From positions 92,241,416 through 92,305,415 of the forward strand of contig CM057009.1 in the NCBI GenBank assembly GCA_029891345.1: a stretch of DNA of 64,000 nucleotides, given 5' to 3'. The translations under genes were made by a program, and so were the position numbers. Numbering within the stretch: position 1 is the first letter of the stretch; every line of letters starts with the position of its first letter. The notes beneath the pieces were generated by a model. That model was not told the DNA's origin. It saw only the letters and a list, made by a program, of their open reading frames with translations, and did not search any database. The stretch comes from Dryococelus australis. Taxonomy: Eukaryota > Arthropoda > Insecta > Phasmatodea > Phasmatidae. Below are positions 1 through 11,312 of the stretch, piece after piece.

Positions 1-59
1 CATGTTTTGGCAGAGGAGTCAGAGGAGTCAGGAGTCTTTTTGAATTCTATGTGCTATAA

Positions 60-330
60 AAAATCTAAGGTATAAATAATATTTATAATTTAACTTGTAA
101 AATTTACAGATTTAAATGTATCGTGCGATGTATCTACGAACTCGTATTTTCAAGAATAATTATATTATGATGTCACAGCCATCATTTTGACAAATCATAA
201 TTTTATAAAATAAATGTTATGTATTCCATTTTATATATTTTGATTTAACTTTTATAAGCAATTATATCGTGCTACATGTCCTCGAACTCGTATTTTGAAG
301 AAGAATTAGATTATGACTTCTCTGCAGTGA
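60..330. repeat. Two diverged copies of a ~145-bp unit
   Basis: The phrase TATCGTGC...CGAACTCGTATTTT...TTATGA occurs near 119 and again near 264, in the same orientation and about 145 bp apart. The copies are AT-rich and clearly diverged. No coding potential is seen around them. The DNA from 330 to 500 shows nothing recognisable. Confidence 0.5.
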
Positions 331-499
331 AACCAACATCCTCAGTCTATCAACCAAGCCATGGGGGGTCCTTCAGAAAATAAGCTGCTAGACTTCACAT
401 CGCTCTTTGCAGAAGGTTTACGATACATGTCTTCTACATCTATGTTCTTCTTTCATGACAGGTAGATTGCTAGATGTCTCTGGACCGGAATACTAGGTT

Positions 500-1180
500 C
501 AAATCCATTGATGATGAGATATAAAATAGTTATAATCACCTACCAACCAACATGTATTGCAAAAGCAACGAGCTCTGTATATCCCATCAGTCGTTGCAGG
601 ACAAAACCATGCGTCTAAAAACACACATTACAAGAATTGTAAAGGCATACGTTTAAACCAGTGGCCATGCAAGAGACGATGCACTGCTACATATTGATGA
701 TGAGATATAAAATAGTTTTAAACACCTACCAACCAATGCGTATTTTACAAGCGACGAGCACTTTACATCGCATCAGTCGTTAATAGAGAAGATCATGTGT
801 CTGTGAAAAAACTGGCATGGTAGGCTTGGTTAGTACAGCAGAATAGCAAAATATTTTACCTATGTACGCCCTTCGACCGAAATATGCTATAATACAGAGG
901 CACACGAATTCCACTACCAACCATCACATAATGTGCAAGTATCGAGCAATTTACGTCACATTACACTAAAATAAAACACTATGACAGAGCCAACAAGCAG
1001 GGAGAGCGACAAGGTCGACACTGCTGCATACTGATGGAAACAGTTATAAAATGTAAAGGAAGCTAGGTATAAGCAGTTACCAACCAGCGCATATTGCACA
1101 CACATCGAGCGTTGTACGTCGCATTAGATTATGCTAATCAAAACCAGACTGCCCTGACTAGTACGGTAGAACAGGAACCG
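500..1180. repeat. Diverged tandem repeat, ~165-188 bp period, four copies
   Basis: TACCAACC recurs at 541, 727, 915 and 1078, each time followed by a similar block (GCAAnnnnCGAGC, then TACRTCRCATnAG). GATGATGAGATATAAAATAG precedes the first two copies by the same distance, and a degenerate form precedes the fourth. The spacings are 186, 188 and 163 bp. This is an old minisatellite-like array. 1180-1384 holds no further recognisable feature. Confidence 0.6.
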
Positions 1181-1384
1181 ATTTTATTACGGGCCGATCG
1201 GAATTAAACCACCAAATTCAGATCACAGCCAACATTCACAACCCACATCACAAGCAGTGGAACGCACCCACCCTATCCGAAATTGCGCGATCAACTAATA
1301 ACTCGAGAATCTCAAAGGTAGGCAGGTGGTCAACCGATTGTACAGGAACAGTGCAGGTCTCAACGAGTCGAAGAGATTGTACAT

Positions 1385-2000
1385 TGTTCTGGTCGCATAT
1401 AACCAATTAAATGTTATAGTCATATATAATGGTATGTATCCCCATTCAATATTCCAATACTATACTGTTCGTAGTTGGATTAATTATTATTATTGCTGGA
1501 TCTCAGCTGGCTCACAGTTAATTAGTATAGGAAGGGGAAAGTGACTCAATTATGACTGATTCTAATCACTCTACTTTATATAGCCTTAACTCTATACATC
1601 AAAGTACAACCCTTTAATAATTATACTGATACCCAAAATGGGGGGTGCTAATTATCTTTACAACTGAGCCATTAATTAAAAGATGCTTATTAATTGATCT
1701 CCAATTAATGTCTCCTATTTAATGCTTTGTAACATGTTCACCTTGATATTCCAGATGCTGAAGGCTGCGTCCAATCACATACGACTGCGGTGATCATGGC
1801 ACCTCAAAGTGGTTGGCCACTCTCACCAGCATCTCGATGACGTTCTCTCGGTAGCTCGTAGGCGACTGCCCCTATGATGAGCTTCGCGCTCTCCTAAATA
1901 AGCACGTTCACCACTGTATTGCCAAGCCCTCATATAGCAAAGCTGCAACTCCCGCTTCTGCACTGAATATGTTGCAGGGTGACTCGTTCAGCCCACAAAA
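1385..2000 (-). repeat. 3' LTR of the 1.4-6.2 kb element
   Basis: Matches 5574-6192 along its length. On the minus strand it contains a TATA-like CTATATAAAG at about 1571-1580. Its outer edge begins TGTTCTGG next to ACAT. Its inner edge (CCCACAAAA) differs by one base from the other LTR. Confidence 0.6.
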
Positions 2001-2318
2001 GTACCCTCCTGCTTCAAAAAGAGCTCGTCCCTCAGCTCAGGAACGGACATCTGGGGAAGTAGCACTGATGTAGGGCTACTCGACCTCCATCACGACTCCC
2101 GCCCCCTCTCTACTAGTCTTTCCAACTCTATTAACTAAGAGCATGTTTCCAAACACTCTGTTTCCTGTAGCATTCTATTTCATTTAATTGCATTTAATGG
2201 ATGCTATAATTTTTGAAATTTTTACTTCTCTGTCACAAGGGTTTTTACGTCTCTCTTGGCGGTTTTTTCCCTTGCTCTTCATAGTTAAGACTAGCTCTAA
2301 GTACACTTAGGGAGGTAG

Positions 2319-2753
2319 TCATGGCCCCAAAATGCATGCCATGGCTGCCCAATCCCTCTTTGCAGCGATGCATGTCTGCTTGCATGATTTTTCTTTCATG
2401 TAGGTGTAAGGGGTTAGCCCTGAGAAGCAATAAAATCCTGCCCTACCTTCAGGCCTTAACTTCACATAACACATATAATAAGTTAGTTTAGAAAAAAAGT
2501 GCTTTGCGACAGCGGTAAAACAGTCAGGTTGAAGTTCGTCTTCAATATGGCGGGAAAGCCAGGGTAGAAGTAAGGTCGAAGCAAGGATATTAAGGTATGT
2601 AGCTGCCCAGCCTTCTCTCTTGAATGTAATACGGGCGACCTGCCGGATATAGTGTCTACAGTGGCCTGTGTGGGTAGGAAACGACTGGGCGACACTCAAG
2701 GCTAGTAACATGGCAAAGAACGAAAGGAGCGCAATTTTCCACAAGGGAGACAT
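2319..2753 (-). CDS. ORF with signal-peptide-like N-terminus, unknown
   Basis: The open frame extends upstream to 2810. The Met at 2753 gives 144 residues that begin with a textbook secretory signal: MSPLWK, a run of about 15 hydrophobic residues, then SVAQS, a likely cleavage site near residue 22. The rest has several Cys and His residues but no domain I recognise. It lies inside the LTR element, in the same sense as that element and near its 3' LTR, where an extra ORF would sit in some elements. I see no evidence of an envelope protein. It could equally be a captured first exon (a weak CAG|GT occurs after ...HYIRQ) or a chance ORF. Confidence 0.2.
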   Translation of the reverse strand: MSPLWKIALLSFFAMLLALSVAQSFPTHTGHCRHYIRQVARITFKREGWAATYLNILASTLLLPWLSRHIEDELQPDCFTAVAKHFFSKLTYYMCYVKLRPEGRAGFYCFSGLTPYTYMKEKSCKQTCIAAKRDWAAMACILGP

Positions 2754-2819
2754 GTCAACACAAATTAGATGGAGATCCATACGCATGCAGCCTGCTTGAT
2801 GCCCTAACAATTAACTCAT

Positions 2820-5450
2820 GGCTTTGCAAGTATGAAAATAGCATAGAGTTACTGTTGTAATAGGAAAGTGAAAATTTAAAACATATGAAAAGTGACAATA
2901 AAAAGTTATGAACTTGAGTAAAAACATGTTAAATTCTCCCCATAACAATAGGTTTTACAGATAAACAATACATAAATAACTCTGTGTGAATGTATGAATG
3001 CTTAGAAGCTGAATAAAGCAAGTAAAATATGTCTGAGTAACCAAAACATTTCATATTTGACATGTAGAATCTGTGAAAGATTTAGATCTGAAAAAAAAAC
3101 ATTAGACAATGACACATACATGCAATGATATTTGCGAGAAGGATATACTATTAAACTGGAGGTTATGCTACAATGAAGATATTACATAACCACTAAGTCA
3201 TACATTGAATGTCAGACTACCATAATTTGTAACAACCATATACCTCGAGGTCATTGGTAAATAATGGGTAGGAGTGGTGTAATGAAATATAGTAATTGCC
3301 AAAGTGAAATTTAAATAAAGTAGAAAAATTCTGTGTAAAATGTCAAGACAATAAACCCCGTTAAGTGTCATTACTATGTATCGGAGGCAAGGGATTGAAT
3401 ATTGCACTTATAACTAGCTCATTCTTAAAAAAATATATAGGTAACGTAATTCAATAACAAAATTTATCTAATGAAATTGTGACTTAGCTCAAGAAAATGA
3501 GTGTCCTTGCGTGTAATTGGATAGATAGCAGTAAAAATAGTATGGGTACTATGCGACAATACAATTTAATTTCAAATGCAAAATACGAGGTGTAAAACTA
3601 TTCACGTTATACAAAATACGAAGAAAATTTTATATATGAAAATCATTTGCCTTTGCACATATCTTTAAATTTGCATCTTAGTGAACAGAAAAAGTTATTA
3701 AAAGTGGGAACAAGAATATTGACAATTAGGTAGTAAATTATATGGAGCATTGAAGTGTAAAACTCAATAGATAAAGTACATGTAGAATAAATTTGCAGTA
3801 GATTCAAAATTTATTGCTTTGCATTAGGGCAATTTGTGTCTAAAATATTTTAATACTCTGCTTGAATTGACAGTACACAAATAATCTGTATGAAGGCGCC
3901 TTGTGTATATTTTTATTCACACATATATATTATCATGTCATCATGTAGTTGTGTAGAAATTGTGTTCGTGTAATGTGCTGGTCATGTGGGAGAATGTGCG
4001 TGTACATCTGTTTAATCCAGCCGGATAGTGTGAACATGTGATGGGAAAAGTATTTGGCTATGTTTTACCTGGTAAGGGAATGTAAAAAATCGCGCATTGC
4101 ATCGCTGCCAACAGCGCCCGCCTACAGTGCGTGTCTCATGTGGAGTGGATGCCAGATGCTAGGAAGTCTGTCCTCTGGTCTGCAAAACACTTGCTAAGGT
4201 TCCTCATCACAGCCCAACACACATGTTCCCTGTAACACTTTCGACATGGATGAGCACTGTAAGAGAACAGCTCAAGTTAAAACATTTGCCCATGGTTTCT
4301 AAAACAATTAAGTACCACATAACCAAAGTATATCTTAAGATGGGAGGCCGTGATGCTGGTGAATTTTCTTCTATAGGTGTCAAGATAGTGATACACAATG
4401 CAGCAATAGCTCATAATAACGAGTAGTGTGACTTCTACTGCCGTGTAATTGAGAGCTTAGTTAATTTCAAAATAGATTACCAACTATTTTAGAAAGATAC
4501 CATAATAGACAAAATCTAAGAGAAAACTAGAGCTGCAGTTCCACGCTCATTTTATTCATATTTATAATTAACTGCTAAATAATTAATGCATAAAATATAT
4601 GGAATCCCTAACTTACATGCTCTCCTATCATACAAAATAATGCCACTGCAATTGTAACTTGTACCAATTTACTCATTAAGTGATGTAATTGCAATGTCCC
4701 CAAAACGATATGCAAAATATTTCCTACAAGCTACCTCAATGTAATAGGTAAGATACAGCAACACGCTGAAATTAATAAACCAGTAATCCAACTATGCTAT
4801 TCCTGATAATATAATAGTAGTAATTATAAGGAGTTGTGTTCCTAATAGTCTATATTTACATTCGACTCTGCCACACTTCAGAGTTCATGCACTTGCCAGG
4901 AAAGTGCAGGAAAAGTGGATGGGAGAAAACTAGGTTAAGCACATGCCGGTACACAAGTGCACAACCATGGCATATTGTGCTACGATGAAGTGACGACGCC
5001 TCAGAACGAATGCTGAACACGGCGGAAGCATTCTGCACTTTTGAAATCTGTGTTAGAAGGGGGTGTTGGAGGTAAGGTTAATGTACCTACTCCACGTACC
5101 CATGATGCGTACCATCGAGCAGGCCGCAGTAAAATAATACTCATGCTATGCCAACTTGCTCAATGATATACTAAATAATACAGTACCACTTAATAACTAT
5201 CCCAACTGTACTAAGTTCTAGCACTTAATTTCCTGCCCCTGGAAAGCTCGTAGCGGCCCTGCAACTGATAGTGCAGTTCTCAATACAAGTAATTATTGTA
5301 TAAACCCCTCCACTCACAATGATATGAGCTTATGCATTGCAGATTGACTGTAAAATGATCAATAACTATATTATGCTGAAACCAGAAATATTGTACAGTA
5401 GTAATAAGTACTCGCAAAATTCGCAATTGTAACTGCAACCAGCGAACACA
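2820..5450. other. AT-rich interior of LTR element, no gene seen
   Basis: Apart from short ORFs of 60-70 codons without recognisable domains, nothing is visible here. No tandem repeats, RT, integrase or capsid motifs were found on either strand. Confidence 0.5.
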
Positions 5451-5558
5451 GAACATGCCAATTCAAGTGTGGGTAGGTGGGGAATGTAATGAAATGTTAG
5501 AAGTGAGGGGGTGGAAGGCAGATAATTATCGCAAGGCAGCGAGAGGGAGAGAAAGATT

Positions 5559-5571
5559 GGTGCCTCCACCA
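5559..5571 (-). other. Putative primer binding site
   Basis: Minus-strand TGGTGGAGGCACC begins two bases after the 5' LTR ends in CA. The gypsy element at 10.5-16.1 kb has nearly the same sequence (TGGTGGAGGTGCC) in the same position. The tRNA that would prime here was not identified. Confidence 0.5.
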
Positions 5572-5573
5572 AC

Positions 5574-6192
5574 TGTTCTGGTTGCATATAACCAACTAAA
5601 TGTTATAGTCACATATAATGGCATGTCTTCCCTTCAATATTCCATAACTATAATGTTCGTAGTTGGAGTAATTATTATTATTGCTGGCTCTCAGCTGGCT
5701 CACAGTTAATTAGTATAGGAAAGGGAAAGTGACTCAATTATGACTGATTTTATCACTCCACTTTATATATCCGTAACTCAACACATCAAAGTACAGCCCT
5801 ATTACAATTATACTGATACCCAAAATGGGGGGAGTTAATTGTCATTACTATTACTTCCTTAATTAAAAGCTACTTATTATTTGATCTCCAATTAATGTCT
5901 TTCCTATTTAATACTTGGAACCTCTTCACCTTGGTATTCCAGATGTCGAAGGCTGCATCCAATCACGTACGACTGTGGCGATCACGGCACCTCTCTCTTG
6001 TGGCCCATCTAAGAGGTTGGCCACTCTCACCAGGGTCTCGATGACGTCCTCTTGGCGGCTCGCAAGCGACTGGCTTCGTGCTCTCCTTAATAAGCGTGTT
6101 TGCCACTTTATTGCCAAGCCCTCCTATAGCAAATCCTCAACTCCCGCTTCTGCGCTGAGTATGTTATGGGGCGACTCGTTCAGCCCACAACA
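5574..6192 (-). repeat. 5' LTR of the 1.4-6.2 kb element
   Basis: Read on the minus strand it runs TGTTGTGGG to CAGAACA. It has a TATA-like TATATAAAG near 5761-5769, which would leave about 190 bp of R plus U5. It is directly followed by the primer site and outwardly by ACAT. Confidence 0.6.
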
Positions 6193-6392
6193 ACATGCAC
6201 TAGTCGAGAGTCGGGTCAGACTCCAGGGTGGCAGACCAGCCAAGTCACTCATGCACTTCCGTTTATGAGAGGAATTCAGTTATACAAGGCCAGGTAAAAA
6301 ATTTATTTCGTTTTAAACACCGTATACATGTACGAATTTTTAAGGGCGAAGAAAAAAACATACAAACTCTGAGAAAAACCATTTGGCCCCAG

Positions 6393-6518
6393 CTCACAAT
6401 GAGCAAGGAGGATCTGTGCAATAACGGTACATGTGAGAACATTGGCAACAGCCACCGCTGCCACTATTAAGAGGACTATACTGGAGGAGATCAGCAAATG
6501 CGATAGCAAAATCTGCAG
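6393..6518 (+). pseudogene. Possible EGF-like exon relic
   Basis: One frame reads LCNNGTCENIGNSHRCHY, then a stop, then EDYTGG. The Cys spacing and the NGTC and YTGG words resemble an EGF-like repeat (C-x4-C, then CxC, then GYTG), with a later Cys and an open frame lost. The segment ends CTGCAG|GTATGT, a good splice donor, and starts after CCCCAG, an acceptor-like AG without a strong pyrimidine tract. It lies inside the long-TIR element, so it could be a captured exon. The match is short, so chance is possible. Confidence 0.2.
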
Positions 6519-6555
6519 GTATGTTTATAGTTTAAGTGAAAAAATATATATATTG

Positions 6556-6772
6556 TGTTTATAAAACAACCATGGGAACACACTGAAAAGATCCACTTCC
6601 CTCACTCATAACAACAGGAACCCTGGCAGTAAGCAACCATGACCTTGACCTTAAACCTATATTTTGTTTATAAAACAACCATGGGAACACTTTGAGAAAA
6701 TCCATTTGCGTCACTTTGCAACAGCAGGAACCATGGCAACTGGCAACCATGACCTTGACCTTGACCTTGGAT
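6556..6772. repeat. ~109-bp tandem duplication
   Basis: TGTTTATAAAACAACCATGG starts at 6556 and at 6665. In both copies it is followed by GGAACAC, an AACAnCAGGAACC block and CAACCATGACCTTGACC. The unit contains runs of TGACCTT, a nuclear-receptor half-site-like word, repeated two or three times at each copy end. Confidence 0.7.
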
Positions 6773-7189
6773 ATTGTCATGCGACCTTGGATAACATAAT
6801 GTGACCTTTATCTTGACATTTGACCACCACCTAGAACAAAATCTACTGCTTAAAACAAAAAAGAAACATAATTTTTTTAGAAAATTTTAAAATCGCAGAG
6901 AAAATCACAATCTTTGGAAAATTTTGAAATCCCAGAAAAAAAAAATGATAAGACCTTGGCTGCTGAAGATGGGGACATGAACAGTCTTCAGCCTCTACCA
7001 ACACCAGTGTATTCGAAGCGATATTTTTAAAGAGACATGATAATATTTACTGCTTAATGTATTAAAAAGAAATATATTGTTACATTTTATTGATTTCCTC
7101 TCCTAAAGGGACATGCATGTGTAATATGTGATTTCAATATTTAATAAGTACTTATAACAGTATGTATCGGTGTGTAGCAGTGTTGTTCT

Positions 7190-7534
7190 TATCGTCGTTC
7201 CTGCACTATACAATTGCATTTTTTTCACCTAACACAATGTGCAGCAGGCGATGCTGGCACAATATGCATTTGTTGGTAAATGCGTAGAACTATTTTACTT
7301 TTTTAATCTGTTTGCCTCAGCATGTGTAGCAATGTCGTCTCTCTCTTGCACAACTGATGGTTTAAATACATGTTGTTTCGTATGTGCTTACGGTTCTGAA
7401 GCTATAAATGCTATGTGTTCAAACAAGTACATGTATGGATAGCGCTAAAATGGGAAAATTGTTACCTTGTACTGAATTCCTCTCATAAAGGAAAGTGTGT
7501 GTGTGACTTGGCTGGTCTGCCACCCTGGAGCTTG

Positions 7535-7602
<68 letters not shown>

Positions 7603-8450
7603 GGTCTAGTGTTCTGTACCATCTCTTACACTTGGCGAGGCCTGCATGGTGCTCGTGTAGCCAGTCAACCACCTGGGATAATTGATCACCCAACATCGGC
7701 TGGTTCGGAAGTGTTCTCCTGTCAGTGATTTGAATTTTGACTGAATTTAAAGGTTTTGTTTCACTCGGTTCATGTGGAAGGTGTTTGCTAATCTGTTGTA
7801 CTGGCTAGGACGATCTGGTCTTGTCTGACATCTTTTAACATAGCATACAGCACCCATTGCATGTGCAATATGCAATTGAAATGTTGGTAAATGTTAATAA
7901 CTATTTTCCTTTATATCTGTTTGCATCTGTGTGTAGAAAAATTGACCTTATCATGCGTGTGCTTCACAGCTACGTGAGAGTATTTTTATTTAGAGTAACA
8001 TTACACACAGTGTTCGATGTTCTCGCAATATATGCACACAGTTATGTTATTATAACTATTTGCTCTTATAATTTATATATATCTCTCCTAAGCACATAGC
8101 ACTAGCACCTGTCTTGTGAAGCAAATGGTTTAAATGCATGCTGTTTCGTATTTGCTTACAATTCTAGTGCTAAAAATTGTACATATAAAATAAGTATATA
8201 CACAATTTGCTTTTATTGTTATACCTTACAGATTAATTTATTTCGCAATGTTGGACAGGATGGACACATTCTGCTGCTAGTGATGTGTGTGTCTGCTGAA
8301 TTTGACAGTTTTGTTTCACTTGGTTCATGTGAAAGGTGTTTGCTATTCTGTTGTACTGACCAGGACAACCTGGTCTTGTCTAACATTTTTGAACATTTCA
8401 TACAGTATCCGATGTGTGTGATTACCATGGTGGGTAAGTGTTTATAATTA
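7190..8450. repeat. Diverged large tandem duplication
   Basis: 7741-7875 and 8295-8425 share CTGAATTT...TTTTGTTTCACT, GGTTCATGTG, AGGTGTTTGCT and CTGGTCTTGTCT, about 554 bp apart. 7330-7410 resembles 8100-8175 (GGTTTAAATnCATGyTGTTTCGTA). The long-TIR element and the TA tract interrupt the left part. No coding signal is seen. Confidence 0.5.
7539..7600. repeat. (TA)31 microsatellite
   Basis: Uninterrupted AT dinucleotides run for 62 bp, starting 8 bp beyond the right TIR at 7530. Confidence 0.98.
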
Positions 8451-8604
8451 TTTTCCTTTCACATTTGGTTTTTTATATCTGTTTGCAGTGATAACCTTAT
8501 CATTCCCACTCTTAAAGATGGTATTTTCTTTTTTCGTCTAACATTACTTACAGTGCTCGATGCATGTGCCATATATACTGTTAATTTATGCATATCTGTA
8601 AGTC

Positions 8605-9770
8605 CTTTATATATTTTAACAGTTCGGAAGTTATGGTCAGCTATGTTTATAAGTGTGCTTAGGATATACTTAACCCTGCGAACCTTTTCATTTTTGGAGG
8701 TTATGGCTATGTTATGAATTTGATGACTGTATTATAAATGGTTTGGAAGTTATAGCCAACTATGCTTATAAATGTGATTATGCAATACATGTATCTGCAA
8801 CTCTTTTTGTTGTTGGGGGCGATGTCTATGTTATGAATTATATGACGAAGTATTAAAGGGTTCGGAGTATTAACCAACTGTGCTTTTGAGTGTGCTTAGG
8901 TGGTACATGTCACTGCAACTCTTTTTGTTGTCAGGAGCAATGTCTATGGTATGATTTTGACAACGATATCTTAAATGGTTCAGAAATTATAGCCAACTAT
9001 GCCTATATGCATACATAGGGTATACTTCACCCTGCGAACTTTCTCGTCATTGAGGGCGATGCTTAGGTTTTGAATTTGGTGAGTATACCTCAAATGGTTC
9101 GAAAATCGCAGCAAACTATGCTTATAAGCAGACATAAGGTATACTTGACAATGTGACCCTTCTCGACATTGTGGGTGAATTCTATGTTATGAATTTGGCT
9201 AATATATCTTAAATGGTTCAGAAAATACCATTAACTATGCTTATAAATAGTCATGGTATACTTTGCCCTGTGATCCCTCTCATCGTCTATGATATGAATT
9301 TGGAGACTATATCCTAAATGGTTGGGGAATTACCTCCAACTATGGTTATAATTAGACATTATGTATACTTGACCCTCTAACCCTTCTCTTCGTCATGGGT
9401 GATGCCTGTATTATGAATTTGGCCACTATATCTTAAAAGGTTCGATAATTACTGCCAGCTATGTTTATAAGTAGATTTAGTATACTTGGTCCCATGACTC
9501 TTCTTGGTGCTGTGGGCGATGCCTATATTCTGAACTTGGTGACTATATCATAAATAGTTCGAAAATTACCATCAACCATACTTATAAATAGACGTAGGGT
9601 ATACTTGGCCCTGTGACCCTTCTTGTCGCCATGGATGATGTCTATGTCATGAATGTGATGACTATATCTTAAATGGTTAGGTAATTACCATCAACTATGC
9701 TTATAAGTAGACATAGTGTACATTTGGCCTTGCAACCCTTCCCCTCTTCGTGGGTAAACTGTAATGGAAA
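8605..9770. repeat. Satellite-like array, ~115-bp unit, about ten copies
   Basis: Each unit contains GGTTCGnAAnTTA, AACTATGCTTATAA, GTATACTTGnCCCTGnnACCCTTCTC, GGGCGATGCCTATGTTATGAATTTG and GACTATATCTTAAA. The GTATACTT-type word recurs near 8670, 8780, 8890, 9020, 9140, 9255, 9360, 9475, 9600 and 9713, an average of about 116 bp. Copies are clearly diverged from one another, so the array is old. Nothing suggests coding. Confidence 0.75.
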
Positions 9771-9782
9771 TTTTAAACCTAC

Positions 9783-9811
9783 ACGTGTGGTATGGAAATA
9801 ACACCACACGT
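9783..9811. repeat. Short inverted repeat at the end of the array
   Basis: ACGTGTGGT (9783-9791) is the exact reverse complement of ACCACACGT (9803-9811), with an 11-bp loop. It sits just past the last satellite unit. 9812-10240 holds no recognisable feature. Confidence 0.6.
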
Positions 9812-10573
9812 CAGGCTTCAAATAGAGGAATGTTTAATGTCGCTACTGTAGGTAGTTGGTAACTTTACTATGAATTTGAGTGTCTACAAGCTAATTTAGA
9901 AATGCTACCATATATATGGGGAAAAAATCTTAACCATTCGCGCTTTCTCGCTATATGTATTCACTGATATAAGTAAATTTTCTAATAATTTCTTGGAGTG
10001 TATAAACTAATTCTTTTCCTCATTGTATAACATAAGTTCCACACAATTTGAACATTTGTGCTAAAGGCTCGTTTACATGAGACCAGCAGCTGGAAACCGT
10101 AGATTGGCTAGTGAGCAGTTCCAGGTGGTTGTTCCAATGTACCTCTACATGTTTACAGTTGCCAAATTGAAACAATATTGCGCCTTTTTGTGTGGAATCC
10201 GCTCTTCATGTTGTATTGCGGGTATACTGATTCAAGAGTCCTAATAATATTATAAATGCAAAATTTTGTACGTTTGTTTGTTACTTAATCACACCGTAAC
10301 AGCTCGTCGGATTAGTATAAAATTTGGTTCAGAGGAGTTCTGGATTAGCACATATGGTACTTTTCTTCCTGGAAAAACGAACAGTTTCTTAGGGAATATA
10401 TAAAATATGCCACCAACCATTAAGATAGAGCACTTGGTTATTATAATTAATGTTAGATTTCTGCACCCGGTTGAAGCCGCACATAACAGCCAGTTAGATA
10501 TAATACTGCAAAACATGAAAAATAAGAGGTGCAGAATGTGGGATAATAGTAGATTCGGAGACGGGACGTCGGG

Positions 10574-11100
10574 TCATCGGAAACCCTTTTGTGTGAACTT
10601 GCTGGTGAGGATCTCGATATGTACATAAACCATTTGAGGGTGACAGAAAACAATTTTTGAATTCCCAATTATAAAAATGTCGTCGATGTACCCCATTGCA
10701 GTATTCCACTGTAGTGGACAGAGCATAATGTCTACAAAATTTTGAAAATAATTTGGGGAGGTTGCGAGTGGCATACATGCATATTGGAAAAGTCCGATTC
10801 CTTCGACAGAGAATGCTAGGTTCTCGCGATCCTCTTTTCGGACTGGTATTACATAAAATACACTGAACATATCAATGGAGCTGATGTATTTAGAATTTTG
10901 TTATATGTTGATAATGTCTTTGGTGCGTTGATCTGATACTGGGCATTTGTTAGATATTGGTTGAGTTGTCTGAAGTCCATCGGAAATCTGATCCCGCCTT
11001 GATGTTTTATTACAAGACTCGATGCAGCATATGGGGATTTGGATGGTGTAACTATGCCTGCATCCACCATTTGTTGTATTTGGATTAGTGCTTCTCCCCT
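10574..11100 (-). pseudogene. Reverse transcriptase fragment (Ty3/gypsy)
   Basis: Two frames cover the first RT blocks. 11070-10849 gives GIVTPSKSPYAASSLVIKHQ followed by FRQLN, the usual gypsy block 1-2 pattern. 10873-10574 carries the first catalytic Asp (ID before MFSVFYVIPV), an MPLATSPNYFQ block equivalent to LPFGLxxAPxxFQ, and the active-site YIDD at about 10679-10690. The frames do not join, so there is at least one indel between the blocks. The domain ends shortly after HIEILTSKF, with no thumb, RNase H or integrase. It would have copied element RNA into DNA in cytoplasmic particles. Confidence 0.85.
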
Positions 11101-11312
11101 TACTTAAAGGTTAATTCTGTAAGGTCTAGCATGTATAGACTTATCTTTCATTAGTTCTAACTAAATTTCATAATTTTTTGTTTCAGTTAATTCTGTAATA
11201 GAGCTCGTGAACCTATCTTGACACGTGTATAATAATTCTTGTAGGACTTGCTTTTCTTGGTGAGATTATTTGTTGTTGATTGTTCCTAGTTTAAAGTTAG
11301 GCATTCCTGTTT

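Larger units (their letters stand above)
1385..6192 (-). mobile_element. LTR retrotransposon with both LTRs but no recognisable gag/pol
   Basis: Two same-orientation repeats (1385-2000 and 5574-6192) look roughly 85-90% identical by eye. Each starts TGTTCTGG on the plus strand, and the outer right end is CCCACAACA. ACAT is found directly outside both ends (1381-1384 and 6193-6196), a 4-bp target duplication. Read on the minus strand, two bases after the 5' LTR comes TGGTGGAGGCACC, a plausible primer binding site at 5559-5571. A purine-rich stretch lies just before the 3' LTR (about 2001-2015). The 3.6-kb interior shows no capsid, protease, RT or integrase motif in any frame. That suggests a non-autonomous (LARD-like) element or one whose interior was replaced. 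Confidence 0.65.
6221..7530. mobile_element. Long-TIR DNA element, hAT-like ends
   Basis: 6221-6248 is a perfect inverted match to 7503-7530. It contains CAGGGTGGCAGACC, and similarity continues for about 80 bp on each side (for example TTTATGAGAGGAATTCAGT). CAGGGTGG-type ends are usual for hAT elements. I could not find an 8-bp target duplication, and a (TA)31 tract lies 8 bp beyond the right end, so the flank may be rearranged. No transposase is encoded. The interior holds a duplicated ~109-bp unit and a possible EGF-like exon relic. Confidence 0.55.

Noticed and set aside
7415-7696. ORFs rich in Tyr-Ile repeats around 7.4-7.7 kb, and likewise at 27.3 and 29.7 kb
   Set aside because: They translate (TA)n microsatellites and have no other protein-like sequence.
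8605-9770. A CRISPR-like array
   Set aside because: The units are contiguous ~115-bp diverged repeats without unique spacers, and the host is eukaryotic.
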